From assembly GCF_900116605.1 (NCBI RefSeq), contig NZ_FPBC01000002.1, positions 124,001 through 188,000 on the forward strand: 64,000 bases of DNA, in the 5' to 3' direction. Numbering within the stretch: position 1 is the stretch's first letter; each line of letters begins with the position of its first letter. Below, in pieces: positions 28,374 through 37,287 of this stretch. The stretch is from Pseudomonas marincola. Lineage in GTDB: Bacteria > Pseudomonadota > Gammaproteobacteria > Pseudomonadales > Pseudomonadaceae. The notes under the pieces were generated by a model. The model was given only the letters and a program-made list of their open reading frames with translations, searched no databases and was not told the DNA's origin. Made by a program: the position numbers and the translations under genes.

Positions 28374-30275
28374 TCAGCTGCCGATGATCCCGCCATCTTC
28401 GCGGCGTATGGCGATCACCGAGGAGCGCGGTGTGCCATTGGGTTGGTAGTCGGGAAAGGTCGAGGTGCCTTTTTCGCCTGGATGCTGGATACCGACAAAC
28501 AGCGTGCGTTGGTCTGGGGTGAAGCTGATACCGGTGACCTCGCAGCCGACCGGACCGACCAAAAACCGGCGGATTTCACCGCTGGCCGGATCGGCGCAGA
28601 GCATCTGGTTATTGCCCATGCCGGCAAAGTCGCCGCTGTTGCTGCTGTCGCCATCGGTGAGAATCCACAAACGTCCCGCCGCATCGAAACTCATGCCGTC
28701 CGGGCTGTTGAACATGTTCTGCGCCGTGATATTGCCGGAGCCCGCCTGCGGCGAACCTGCATGCTGTTGCGGGTTGCCGGCAATCAGGAACAAATCCCAG
28801 ACCAGTGCGGTGGATGCGTGGTCGTCGTTGGCTTCGCGCCAGCGCAGGATTTGGCCGTAGATATTATTGGCCCGCGGATTCGGGCCGCCCACTGGCTGGC
28901 CTTCATTGCCGCGCTTGGCGTTGTTGGTCAGCGTGCAGTAAACCTTGCCATCAATCGGGCTGACCACGATCCACTCCGGGCGATCCATGCGTGTAGCGTT
29001 GACGATGCTGGCAGCGAGGCGGGCATTGATCAGCACCTCGGCCTGGCTGTTAAAACCGTTGGCGGCGGTGAGGCCGTTCTTGCCGTGGCGCAGCTCGACC
29101 CAGCTACCATGACCTTTCGGGTGATTCCTGTCGTTGTCACCGGCATCAAATTGCGCGACATAAAGGCTGCCGTTATCGAGCAGATCTTTGTTGGCTTTGG
29201 GGTTCTTGCGGTTGATCTTGTCCCGGCTGATGAACTTGTAAATAAACTCGCCACGTTCATCGTCGCCCATGTAAATCACAGCACGCCCGTCCTTGGTTTC
29301 GGCAAAGGCTGCGTTCTCGTGTTTGAAGCGTCCGAGTGCTGTGCGCTTGACCGGAACAGACTGCGGGTCGAATGGATCGATCTCGACAATCCAGCCGTGA
29401 CGATTCAGCTCATTGGGATTCTTCGCCAGATCGAAGCGCTCATTGTGCTGATGCCAGTTGATGTCTTCGCTCTCAACACTTACGCCATAGCGCTGCTGGG
29501 CCGGGGTGAACGCCTGCCGGGCATCGCTGCTGCCAAAACTATCGGTGAAGTTCTCTTCGCACGTCAGGTAGGTGCCCCACGGCGTTTGACCGTTGGCGCA
29601 GTTCTGGAATGTGCCGAGCACCTCGATACCGCTGCTGTCGGCTGCGGTTTTCAACCAGTCGTGACCCGCCGCCGGGCCGCTTACGCGGATCGGGGTATTA
29701 CCGTGGATGCGACGATTAAAAGGCGAGCCCTGCACGAACTGCCAGGATTGGCCGCGGCGCTCGACCTCAATGATCGAAACACCTTCACTGGCCAGCGCCT
29801 TGCGCACATCTTCCGCAGACTGCGGCGCTTTGCCATGGGCGAACAGGAAGCGGTAGTCCGTGGCCTCGTTATTGATCGCCAGCAGTGCCCGATTCTCGTC
29901 GTCGGGCATGGCAAACAGGCTCATGCCATCGTTGCTGTCACCGAACTGTACTTCCTGATCGCTCGCCGTGTTTTTGCCGTGCGGGTCAAAGGCCGGGCCA
30001 CCCGTGTGCAGCGGCTGGCCCCAACTGATCAATACCGACGAGGTATAGCCAGCGGGCAGGCTGATGGTGTCGGCGGTGCTCGCGGCAATATTGGCAAAAC
30101 CGAGCAAGGCACTGGAGCCGGCATTTGCGGTTGCTGCCATCACGCTGCGGCTGAGCAGATTGCCACTGAGGAACAGCGCGGCGCCGCAGGCTGCACCGGC
30201 CCCGATAAAGCGGCGGCGGCTGAGTTGGGTCAGGTTTTCAAAGTCGCTGGATTGCAGGTCGTCTAACAGCTTCAT
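28374..30275 (-). CDS. phoX: PhoX family alkaline phosphatase (Tat-exported)
   Basis: This 633-residue protein has a twin-arginine signal SRRRFIGAG (residues 19-27) followed by a hydrophobic stretch, so it is exported folded. The body is the PhoX (DUF839) beta-propeller. Family motifs include TPWGTYLTCEENFTD, HGWIVEIDPFD, GRFKHENAAF and YMGDDERGEFIYKF, which supply Ca2+/Fe3+ ligands. PhoX hydrolyses phosphate monoesters in the periplasm during phosphate limitation, using an iron-calcium cofactor rather than zinc. No clear Pho box was identified upstream. It is monocistronic. Confidence 0.93.
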   Translation of the reverse strand: MKLLDDLQSSDFENLTQLSRRRFIGAGAACGAALFLSGNLLSRSVMAATANAGSSALLGFANIAASTADTISLPAGYTSSVLISWGQPLHTGGPAFDPHGKNTASDQEVQFGDSNDGMSLFAMPDDENRALLAINNEATDYRFLFAHGKAPQSAEDVRKALASEGVSIIEVERRGQSWQFVQGSPFNRRIHGNTPIRVSGPAAGHDWLKTAADSSGIEVLGTFQNCANGQTPWGTYLTCEENFTDSFGSSDARQAFTPAQQRYGVSVESEDINWHQHNERFDLAKNPNELNRHGWIVEIDPFDPQSVPVKRTALGRFKHENAAFAETKDGRAVIYMGDDERGEFIYKFISRDKINRKNPKANKDLLDNGSLYVAQFDAGDNDRNHPKGHGSWVELRHGKNGLTAANGFNSQAEVLINARLAASIVNATRMDRPEWIVVSPIDGKVYCTLTNNAKRGNEGQPVGGPNPRANNIYGQILRWREANDDHASTALVWDLFLIAGNPQQHAGSPQAGSGNITAQNMFNSPDGMSFDAAGRLWILTDGDSSNSGDFAGMGNNQMLCADPASGEIRRFLVGPVGCEVTGISFTPDQRTLFVGIQHPGEKGTSTFPDYQPNGTPRSSVIAIRREDGGIIGS

Positions 30276-30356
30276 GGCAGGCTCCTTGCCGGTGGTGCAG
30301 CCACCATAGAGACCCTGTGTGAAGTTATTGTTGCAGCTGTGTTACGCAATTGCCGC

Positions 30357-31127
30357 TTAAATCGGGGTGCCCAACAAAACGTTGCTCGGCGCGCACTGCA
30401 CCTGCACAGCGCTTCCTGTTTTGAGTGCCAGCGCGTGCAAGTGTTCGGGCTGGGCCAGCGCGCAGAGGGTCTGCTGATTACTCAGGCGGATGCGTACTTC
30501 GGTGGGGCCATCTTCGGCATCAAGGATCTCGCTGATCTCCCCGGTCAGGCTGTTGTTGCCCGGAATTGCCGGTGCATCGACGGGGTGCAGCTCAAGCCAG
30601 CCAGCCTTGATCAGCGCCAATACCGGCGCGCCCAGTTGCAGTTCAAGGGTGTGCGTGCTGTCGCGGGTTATTTGCGCGGTTAATGTCAGCCCGCCCGCGA
30701 GTTCCAGAGTAATCAGGTCATTGTGGCCAAGGCTGTCGATTTGCCGGATTCGCCCATGCAACTGGTTGCGAGCGCTGGTGCGCAGCATCAGGCGACTGAG
30801 CAGATCGAGGTCGTCTGCATCTTCTGCCGCTTCGAGTATCTGGCTTTGCAGCAATTGCAGGCGCTGATACAAACGCAGCACGCGTTCGCCTTCGGCAGAC
30901 AATCTGGCGCCGCCGCCACCTTTGCCACCCACGCTGCGCACGACCAGCGGTTGGTTGGCCAGGTTGTTCAACTCGTCAATCGCATCCCACGCGGCCTTGT
31001 AACTCAGGCCGGCGCTTTTTGCTGCCCGCGTAATCGAGCCTTGCTCGGCAATGTGCTGGAGCAGGGCGATGCGCTGTGGGCGGCGCACGATGTACTGGGC
31101 GAGCAGGCTGGGTAAAGACATGGGCAT
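30357..31127 (-). CDS. modE: ModE-type molybdate-responsive transcriptional regulator
   Basis: This 256-residue protein has a winged helix-turn-helix N-terminus (ALLQHIAEQGSITRAAKSAGLSYKAAWDAIDELN, with LVVRSVGGKGGGGARLS as the wing) and two C-terminal Mop/TOBE domains (about residues 120-185 and 190-255) that bind molybdate or tungstate. ModE represses molybdate uptake genes when loaded. No mod transport genes are present in the window, so it acts in trans. The start at 31127 has no clear ribosome binding site; an ATG two codons later is equally possible. Confidence 0.88.
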   Translation of the reverse strand: MPMSLPSLLAQYIVRRPQRIALLQHIAEQGSITRAAKSAGLSYKAAWDAIDELNNLANQPLVVRSVGGKGGGGARLSAEGERVLRLYQRLQLLQSQILEAAEDADDLDLLSRLMLRTSARNQLHGRIRQIDSLGHNDLITLELAGGLTLTAQITRDSTHTLELQLGAPVLALIKAGWLELHPVDAPAIPGNNSLTGEISEILDAEDGPTEVRIRLSNQQTLCALAQPEHLHALALKTGSAVQVQCAPSNVLLGTPI

Positions 31128-31203
31128 TCTGTTGAGTGAGGCGGTTGTCGGGCAAAGTGGCGTTTAGGCTGGCGTAAGTCAAGCCGCGCTTAGCGGGGCA
31201 CGC

Positions 31204-31953
31204 TCAAGTGCTATCACCCGGCTTCGGCGTGCGTGCCAAACAGTAAACATCGACCCGCGTAGCGCCTGCACGCAACAGCAGGCGAGCAAGGGTGTCGGCT
31301 GTGGCGCCGGTGGTGAGCACATCATCAACCAGGGCCAGATGCAAACCGTTGACCGAGGCATCTGGGTGCAGGTTAAAGGCGTGGCGCAGGTTGCGTTTAC
31401 GCGCCTTGGCATCAAGTTGCTGCTGCGCGGGGGCGTCGGCGGTGCGGATCAGTACGTCTTTTAATGTGTCGATATGCAGCTGTCGGCTCAACCACTGGCT
31501 AAGCATCTGCGCCTGATTGAAGCCGCGCTGGCGTTGCCTTGTCCGCGATAAAGGTACCGCAATCAGGCCATCCGGCCTCGGCAGGCCCTGATCCAGTGCG
31601 TGCTGCACATGCTGGGTGAGCAAATCCGCCAACAGTCGCCCAAACGGCATATCGCCCCGGTGCTTGAAGCGATTTATCAGGCTCGCCACCGGAAATTCAT
31701 AGCGCCAGGGCGCTTCTACCCGTGCAAAAGACGGCCGGCGTTTCAGGCATTCACCGCATGTCAGGCCGTGATGGGTGAGCGGCAACGCGCATACCAAGCA
31801 ATGTGCGCCGAGCCACGGCAGATCAGCTTCGCAACCGCTGCAAATAGCCAGCGGCGGATTGTCTGCGTTGGCATCGCAAAGCAGGCACCTGCCTGACGCC
31901 CGCCAGTTCAAGGCGCGCAATATCCGCTCGGATAGCGTTTTCAGCGGGCTCAC
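31204..31953 (-). CDS. comF: ComF family phosphoribosyltransferase-like protein
   Basis: This 249-residue protein has an N-terminal double-zinc-ribbon-like segment with Cys pairs (CLLC, CSGC, CLVC, CGEC) and a C-terminal type I phosphoribosyltransferase domain with the PRPP loop LALVDDVLTTGATADTLA. ComF/GntX proteins are linked to DNA uptake and to use of DNA as nutrient, but their reaction is not settled. It is divergent from bioB and shares the upstream region. Confidence 0.9.
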   Translation of the reverse strand: MSPLKTLSERILRALNWRASGRCLLCDANADNPPLAICSGCEADLPWLGAHCLVCALPLTHHGLTCGECLKRRPSFARVEAPWRYEFPVASLINRFKHRGDMPFGRLLADLLTQHVQHALDQGLPRPDGLIAVPLSRTRQRQRGFNQAQMLSQWLSRQLHIDTLKDVLIRTADAPAQQQLDAKARKRNLRHAFNLHPDASVNGLHLALVDDVLTTGATADTLARLLLRAGATRVDVYCLARTPKPGDST

Positions 31954-32030
31954 GGCGACTCCTTGTTGGGTGTATGTGCTGTGGCGGGGTTAGGGTGATG
32001 GTTGCTTGCTATAGATCAATAATTGAGCAG

Positions 32031-32061
32031 ATGTAAACCTGTGTCTTGTTCTGGGTTGACA
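32031..32061. promoter_or_regulatory. Candidate BirA operator of the biotin operon
   Basis: ATGTAAACC, 14 bp, then GGTTGACAG form an inverted repeat close to the BirA operator TTGTAAACC-N(14-16)-GGTTTACAA. The right half overlaps the -35 hexamer of the bio promoter, so holo-BirA bound to biotinyl-AMP would block transcription. Assignment rests on similarity to the known operator. Confidence 0.65.
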
Positions 32062-32083
32062 GCGTCAATACACAACTTATGAT
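32056..32083 (+). promoter_or_regulatory. Sigma-70 promoter of bioBFHCD
   Basis: TTGACA (32056-32061), a 16-bp spacer and TATGAT (32078-32083): a perfect -35 and a one-mismatch -10, about 75 bp upstream of bioB. Confidence 0.75.
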
Positions 32084-32159
32084 GCCTTAAGCCTGAATTG
32101 CGGCGCTTTGGCCGTTATCCCTGACAACAGACGCCGCCAAGCGTCGAAGGAACTCTTTC

Positions 32160-33215
32160 ATGAATGCAACCGCATCTATCGCAACGCGTCACGACTGGTC
32201 GCTAGCTGAAGTCAAAGCACTGTTCGAGCAGCCTTTCAACGACCTGTTGTTTCAGGCGCAGACCGTGCACCGCGAGCATTTCGATGCCAACCGCGTGCAG
32301 GTCTCAACCTTGCTTTCGATTAAAACCGGCGCCTGCCCGGAAGACTGCAAGTACTGCCCGCAGTCTGGCCACTACAACACCGGTCTGGAAAAACAAAAAC
32401 TGCTGGAAGTACAGAAAGTCCTGCAAGCTGCAGCCGACGCCAAAGCCATTGGCTCGACTCGTTTCTGCATGGGCGCGGCCTGGAAGCATCCTTCGGCTAA
32501 AGACATGCCCTACGTGCTGGAGATGGTCAAAGGCGTCAAGGCGCTGGGTCTGGAAACCTGCATGACACTGGGCAAGCTGGACAAAGAACAAACCGCTGCG
32601 CTGGCTGATGCCGGGTTGGATTATTACAACCACAACCTCGATACCTCGCCAGAGTTCTACGGCAACATCATCACCACGCGTACCTACGCGGATCGCCTGG
32701 AAACACTGGCCTATGTGCGTGATTCCGGCATGAAAATCTGCTCCGGCGGGATTCTCGGCCTGGGCGAGTCGCTGGATGACCGGGCGAACCTGCTCATCCA
32801 ACTGGCCAACTTGCCTGAGCATCCGGAGTCGGTGCCGATCAACATGTTGGTCAAGGTCAAAGGCACGCCGTTGGCTGAAGAGAAGGACGTTGATCCATTC
32901 GACTTCATCCGCACGCTGGCGGTTGCGCGGATCATGATGCCGAAATCGCATGTGCGCCTTTCTGCCGGCCGTGAGGCGATGAATGACCAGATGCAGGCAT
33001 TGGCGTTCTTCGCCGGTGCCAACTCGATTTTCTATGGGGAGAAGCTGCTGACCACGGTCAACCCGCAAGCCAACAAGGACATGGAGCTGTTCGCGCGTTT
33101 GGGCATCAAGCCGGAAGAGCGCGAGGAACACGCCGATGAAGTGCATCAGGCCGCTATCGAGCAAGCCCTGATTGAGCAAAAAAGCAGCGAGCAGTTCTAC
33201 AACGCCGCGGTTTGA
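32160..33215 (+). CDS. bioB: Biotin synthase
   Basis: This 351-residue radical-SAM enzyme inserts sulphur into dethiobiotin in the last step of biotin synthesis. The cluster motif C59-PED-C63-KY-C66 binds the SAM-cleaving 4Fe-4S cluster. Further family segments ([37 protein letters not shown]) supply the conserved cysteines and the arginine of the auxiliary 2Fe-2S cluster. It is the first gene of the operon bioB-F-H-C-D. A hairpin lies between bioB and bioF, while the later genes overlap. Confidence 0.97.
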   Translation: MNATASIATRHDWSLAEVKALFEQPFNDLLFQAQTVHREHFDANRVQVSTLLSIKTGACPEDCKYCPQSGHYNTGLEKQKLLEVQKVLQAAADAKAIGSTRFCMGAAWKHPSAKDMPYVLEMVKGVKALGLETCMTLGKLDKEQTAALADAGLDYYNHNLDTSPEFYGNIITTRTYADRLETLAYVRDSGMKICSGGILGLGESLDDRANLLIQLANLPEHPESVPINMLVKVKGTPLAEEKDVDPFDFIRTLAVARIMMPKSHVRLSAGREAMNDQMQALAFFAGANSIFYGEKLLTTVNPQANKDMELFARLGIKPEEREEHADEVHQAAIEQALIEQKSSEQFYNAAV

Positions 33216-33233
33216 GCCGTTGCTGTGAACGGT

Positions 33234-33265
33234 GCCAGCAGGCTCATGTTCTTGAGTCTGCTGGC
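33234..33265 (+). other. Hairpin between bioB and bioF
   Basis: GCCAGCAGGCTCA pairs with TGAGTCTGCTGGC (13 bp, one G-T pair) around a 6-nt loop. There is no T-run afterwards. It may set differential expression of bioB versus the rest by mRNA processing or partial termination. Confidence 0.5.
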
Positions 33266-33347
33266 GTCCGTAATCGTTTGCCTGCCTTGTTACTGCAATC
33301 ACTTTAGCCGTTACAGGTTTCAGTGATTGCGCACCTTCGGGACTGCC

Positions 33348-34520
33348 ATGCCATTTGATCTCGCCACACGCCTAACCGAGCGCCGCGCCGCGCATCTGTA
33401 CCGTCAGCGTCCCTTGCTGGAGTCGCCGCAAGGTCCTGTGGTGCAGGTTGATGGCCGCGAGTTGCTGGCGTTTTGTTCCAACGACTATCTGGGCCTTGCC
33501 AATCATCCTCAGGTGATCGAAGCCTGGCGCGCGGGTGCTGCGCGCTGGGGAGTTGGCGGCGGCGCCTCGCACTTGGTAATTGGCCACAGCACGCCGCATC
33601 ACGAGTTGGAGGAAGCACTTGCCGACTTTACCGGGCGTCCGCGCGCGCTGCTGTTCTCCACGGGCTACATGGCCAATCTGGGCGCGGTTACCGCGTTGAT
33701 TGGTCAGGGCGACACAGTTCTGGAAGACCGCCTCAATCATGCCTCCCTGCTTGATGCCGGCTTGCTCAGCAATGCCCGTTTTTCGCGCTATTTGCACAAC
33801 GATGCGGCCAGCCTTGCCAGTCGCCTGGAGAAGGCCACGGGCAACACGCTGGTCGTCACCGACGGTGTGTTCAGTATGGACGGCGATACGGCTGACCTGC
33901 CAGCGCTGTGCGCCGAGGCCAAAAAACGTGATGCCTGGGTGATGGTTGATGATGCCCACGGGTTTGGGCCTGTGGGCGCAACCGGCGGCGGCATTGCCGA
34001 GCACTTCGGGTTAGGCGTGGACGCTGTGCAGGTTTTGGTCGGTACGCTGGGCAAGGCTTTCGGCACTGCTGGTGCATTTGTTGCCGGCAGCGAGGAATTG
34101 ATCGAAACCCTGGTGCAATTTGCCCGACCCTACATATATACAACCAGTCAGCCTCCCGCGCTGGCCTGCGCCACGCTGAAAAGCCTTGAGTTGCTGCGCA
34201 GCGAACATTGGCGACGCGAGCATCTGGATGCGCTGATTCAGCGTTTTCGTGCAGGGGTCGGCAATATCGGCCTAGAGTTAATGGAGAGCACCACGCCGAT
34301 TCAGCCAATTGTGATCGGTGATAGTGACCGCGCCATGCGCTTTTCGCAGCTACTGCGCGATCGCGGCATTCTGGTCACGGCCATTCGCCCGCCCACGGTG
34401 CCGGCTGGCAGTGCGCGGCTGCGGGTAACCTTGTCGGCGGCGCACAGTGTCGAGCAGCTCGATGTGTTGCTTGAGGCGTTGGCGGACTGCAACGCAATAA
34501 TGGAGGCCGAGCATGCGTAA
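33348..34520 (+). CDS. bioF: 8-amino-7-oxononanoate synthase
   Basis: This 390-residue PLP enzyme of the alpha-oxoamine synthase family joins pimeloyl-ACP (or -CoA) with L-alanine. Visible are the glycine-rich SRWG-like [13 protein letters not shown], the [11 protein letters not shown] segment whose Asp and His hold the PLP ring, and [13 protein letters not shown] with the Schiff-base lysine. The start at 33348 follows CGGGA; an upstream TTG in the same frame is less likely. The stop overlaps the bioH start by 8 bp. Confidence 0.96.
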   Translation: MPFDLATRLTERRAAHLYRQRPLLESPQGPVVQVDGRELLAFCSNDYLGLANHPQVIEAWRAGAARWGVGGGASHLVIGHSTPHHELEEALADFTGRPRALLFSTGYMANLGAVTALIGQGDTVLEDRLNHASLLDAGLLSNARFSRYLHNDAASLASRLEKATGNTLVVTDGVFSMDGDTADLPALCAEAKKRDAWVMVDDAHGFGPVGATGGGIAEHFGLGVDAVQVLVGTLGKAFGTAGAFVAGSEELIETLVQFARPYIYTTSQPPALACATLKSLELLRSEHWRREHLDALIQRFRAGVGNIGLELMESTTPIQPIVIGDSDRAMRFSQLLRDRGILVTAIRPPTVPAGSARLRVTLSAAHSVEQLDVLLEALADCNAIMEAEHA

Positions 34521-35244
34521 TCGCCTGGTTCTATTGGCCGGTTGGGGCTTGGGCACGGCGCCATTGCAGCCGTTGGCAGATGCTTTGCGCGGACTCGATG
34601 AGCGCTTGCACGTCGAGATTGAACCGTTGCCAGAATTGCCAGGCAGCGACCCGCAAGCCTGGCTCGAAGAACTGGATGACCGACTGGCCGACAATGCCTG
34701 GTTGGGTGGCTGGTCGCTTGGCGGCATGCTTGCGGCCGAGCTGGCGGCCTATCGCGGTGAACGTTGTCCTGGCTTGGTGACATTGGCCAGTAACAGCAGC
34801 TTCATTGCGCTGGACGACTGGCCGTGTGCGATGGCGGGTGAAACCTTCGATGCCTTCCGTCAGGCCTGCGCGACCGAGCCTGCAACTATTCTCAAGCGTT
34901 TTGCGCTGCTCTGTAGTCAGGGCGCGGCAGATGCTCGCGGGCTTTCGCGGTTGCTGGTCGGCGGCGCGCCACATTGTCCGCCAGCGGCCTTGTTAGCCAG
35001 TCTGGATTTACTCGCTTCATTGGATACACGTGAGGCACTGCAGGGTTATGCCGGCCCGCAACTGCATCTGTTCGCAGGCAGCGATGCGTTGGTGCCTGCG
35101 ACGGCTGCCGGGCAATTGCTCGAGCTGTTGGCGGATGTCGAAATCGGACTGATAGACAACGCCAGTCACGCCTTTGTGCTGGAGCGCCCGCACGAAGTGG
35201 CGGCAGCGATTGATGCATTTTTGACCGAGGTGAGCGATGTCTGA
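34513..35244 (+). CDS. bioH: Pimeloyl-[ACP] methyl ester carboxylesterase BioH
   Basis: This 243-residue alpha/beta hydrolase has the nucleophile elbow G-W-S68-L-G-G, an oxyanion-region start LAGWGLG, a likely acid in [12 protein letters not shown] and a terminal histidine in [11 protein letters not shown]. BioH cleaves the methyl ester of pimeloyl-ACP, ending chain elongation. Position between bioF and bioC and overlaps at both ends (8 bp with each neighbour) support the call over other hydrolases. In E. coli bioH is unlinked; linkage inside the operon is typical of pseudomonads. Confidence 0.93.
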   Translation: MRNRLVLLAGWGLGTAPLQPLADALRGLDERLHVEIEPLPELPGSDPQAWLEELDDRLADNAWLGGWSLGGMLAAELAAYRGERCPGLVTLASNSSFIALDDWPCAMAGETFDAFRQACATEPATILKRFALLCSQGAADARGLSRLLVGGAPHCPPAALLASLDLLASLDTREALQGYAGPQLHLFAGSDALVPATAAGQLLELLADVEIGLIDNASHAFVLERPHEVAAAIDAFLTEVSDV

Positions 35245-36055
35245 ATATATCCAGGCGTCGTTGCCCGACAAACGCCAGGTTGCTGCCTCGTTTTCGCGTG
35301 CTGCACGCAGTTACGACAGCGTCGCTGAATTGCAGCGCACCGTGGGGCATCAGTTGTTGCAGCAAGTGCCTGATGACTTGCAACCACAGCACTGGCTCGA
35401 TCTGGGTTGCGGCACCGGTTATTTCAGTCGCGTGCTGGCGCCACAATTTGCCGGGGCGAGCGGCCTGGCGTTGGATATTGCCGAGGGCATGTTGGCACAC
35501 GCTCAACCTCAGGGCGGAGCAGAGCATTTCATCGCCGGTGACGCCGAAAAGCTGCCGTTGCGCAGTGGCTCGGTCGATCTGATTTTTTCCAGCCTGGCGT
35601 TGCAATGGTGCGCGGATTTCTCCAGCGTGCTCAGTGAGGCCGCTCGCGTGTTGCGGCCCAACGGTGTGCTGGCATTCAGCAGCTTGTGCGTGGGCACGCT
35701 GTGTGAGCTGCGGGACAGCTGGCAAGCGGTAGACGGTTTTGTGCATGTCAATCGCTTCCGTCAGTTCGACGATTATCAACGGTATGCGGCAAGCAGCGGC
35801 TTGCAGCTTTTGAGCCTGCAAACCCGCCCTGAAACCTTGTATTTCCCGGATGTGCGCAGCCTTACCCATGAGCTCAAAGCGCTCGGGGCGCATAACCTCA
35901 ATCCGGGGCGTCCCGGTGGCCTGACTGGCCGCGCGCGCGTGCAGGCCTTGCTCAAGGCTTATGAGCAGTTCCGCCAGCCGCAAGGTTTGCCAGCGACCTA
36001 TCAAGTTGTTTACGGCGTTTTGCGCAAAGCAAGCGCCAGCGAGGTACCTGTATGA
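35237..36055 (+). CDS. bioC: Malonyl-[ACP] O-methyltransferase
   Basis: This 272-residue SAM-dependent methyltransferase has motif [16 protein letters not shown] and the following acidic [10 protein letters not shown]. BioC methylates the free carboxyl of malonyl-ACP so that the fatty acid synthase can make a pimeloyl chain. The N-terminal [23 protein letters not shown] matches the family start. It overlaps bioH by 8 bp and bioD by 4 bp (ATGA), so the whole set is translationally linked. Confidence 0.95.
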   Translation: MSEYIQASLPDKRQVAASFSRAARSYDSVAELQRTVGHQLLQQVPDDLQPQHWLDLGCGTGYFSRVLAPQFAGASGLALDIAEGMLAHAQPQGGAEHFIAGDAEKLPLRSGSVDLIFSSLALQWCADFSSVLSEAARVLRPNGVLAFSSLCVGTLCELRDSWQAVDGFVHVNRFRQFDDYQRYAASSGLQLLSLQTRPETLYFPDVRSLTHELKALGAHNLNPGRPGGLTGRARVQALLKAYEQFRQPQGLPATYQVVYGVLRKASASEVPV

Positions 36056-36741
36056 GCGCAGTATTTTTTGTCACCGGCACCGATACCGAAATCGGTAAAA
36101 CCACCATTGCCGCCGGCTTGCTGCATGCCGCACGCCTGGCCGGTTACTCAACCGCCGCGGCCAAACCGGTTGCATCCGGCTGCCATAAAACCCGTGAAGG
36201 CCTGCGCAATGAAGATGCGCTGGCGCTGCTGGGCGAATGCACCTTGGCCCTGACATACGATGAAGTTAATCCACTGGCTTTCGAGCCGGCGATTGCCCCG
36301 CATCTGGCAGCCCGTGAAGCTGGAGTCGAATTGAGTGTTGCCAGCCTGCGCGGGCCGGTGCAGGCGGTGATAGATAAAGGGGCTGACTTCACGCTGGTCG
36401 AAGGCGCGGGCGGTTGGCGCGTGCCCCTGGCGGGACAGGCTTCGATTTCCGATTTGGTGATCAGCCTCAAGTTGCCGGTGGTTTTAGTGGTCGGCGTGCG
36501 CCTGGGCTGCATCAATCACGCGGTGCTGACCGCCGAAGCCATCGCCCGTGACGGTCTGGAGCTGGCAGGCTGGGTCGCCAATATCGTCGATCCAGACACT
36601 TCGCGCCTTGAAGAAAATCTCGCCACGCTGGCCGAGCGCTTGCCTGCGCCTTGTTTGGGTCGTGTGCCGCGTCTGGCACAGCCGACTCCAGCGGCCGTTG
36701 CCCAGCATCTCGAGTTCAGCCTGATCGAAGAGACGCTCTAG
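36052..36741 (+). CDS. bioD: Dethiobiotin synthetase
   Basis: This 229-residue ATP-dependent carboxylase forms the ureido ring of dethiobiotin from 7,8-diaminononanoate and CO2. The P-loop [16 protein letters not shown] lies at residues 9-24, with KPVASGC and [11 protein letters not shown] as substrate and magnesium regions. It is the last gene of the operon. The bioA aminotransferase needed for the pathway is not in this window and must be elsewhere. No clear terminator follows directly. Confidence 0.96.
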   Translation: MSAVFFVTGTDTEIGKTTIAAGLLHAARLAGYSTAAAKPVASGCHKTREGLRNEDALALLGECTLALTYDEVNPLAFEPAIAPHLAAREAGVELSVASLRGPVQAVIDKGADFTLVEGAGGWRVPLAGQASISDLVISLKLPVVLVVGVRLGCINHAVLTAEAIARDGLELAGWVANIVDPDTSRLEENLATLAERLPAPCLGRVPRLAQPTPAAVAQHLEFSLIEETL

Positions 36742-36775
36742 GCGCTGGTCTTTCACGGGTGAGTTTATGGGCGTT

Positions 36776-37172
36776 TCAGCGTGTTGAACCGTGCTGGGCG
36801 TCTGATCCTGCGACTGCGCACCTCGCAATCACCAGGCGTATACCATTGGCGTATGTGATTTCAGCTTTAGCCCCAAAGCTGAAACCACTGGGTTCACTCA
36901 TCTGAATCCGATAGACGGCTGCGCCACTCATCCAGCCCATCGCGCCATTTCTGATAAGCCCGTAAACCTTCAAAGCGCAATTCCTGCTTTATGCCGCGCA
37001 GCGTCTGCCCTGGTTTATGGGCCACACATACGTTAACCACCGCTGTTGCAGTACTGCATCCCGCGAACCCGCGTGCGCCATTTTTGAGCATCGCGCTGCC
37101 GATAATGCGCGGGTGAGGGATATTTGCATCTGGCTGATTGAGGTGCTTGACAAGGCGGGGGCGTAAACGTAT
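36776..37172 (-). pseudogene. Pair of short overlapping ORFs of unknown origin (possible gene or element remnant)
   Basis: The 546 bp between bioD and the next gene hold no intact gene that I recognise. On the minus strand a frame open from about 37172 (first ATG at 37091) ends with YQKWRDGLDEWRSRLSDSDE. Its stop overlaps the start of a 41-codon ORF (36901-36776, beginning MSEPSGFSFGAKAEITYANG) in the arrangement ATGAGTGA. The coupled layout and protein-like sequence suggest real ancestry, perhaps the tail of a small mobile element or a decayed operon. No ribosome binding site or intact family domain is visible. Confidence 0.3.
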
Positions 37173-37287
37173 GTTTCAAACACCTGTTTGATTGTGGCGT
37201 TTCGTCGCGGTCAGACATGCGGGATTCACCCGTAATCGAACCCTTTTATTCGGTCATCCATACCGACCACCGCAGAGGTTATTCGCT

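Noticed and set aside
28353..30266. Plus-strand open frame of 637 codons opposite phoX
   Set aside because: The phoX strand has a Tat signal and family motifs throughout; the antisense frame has no recognisable domain or start signal.
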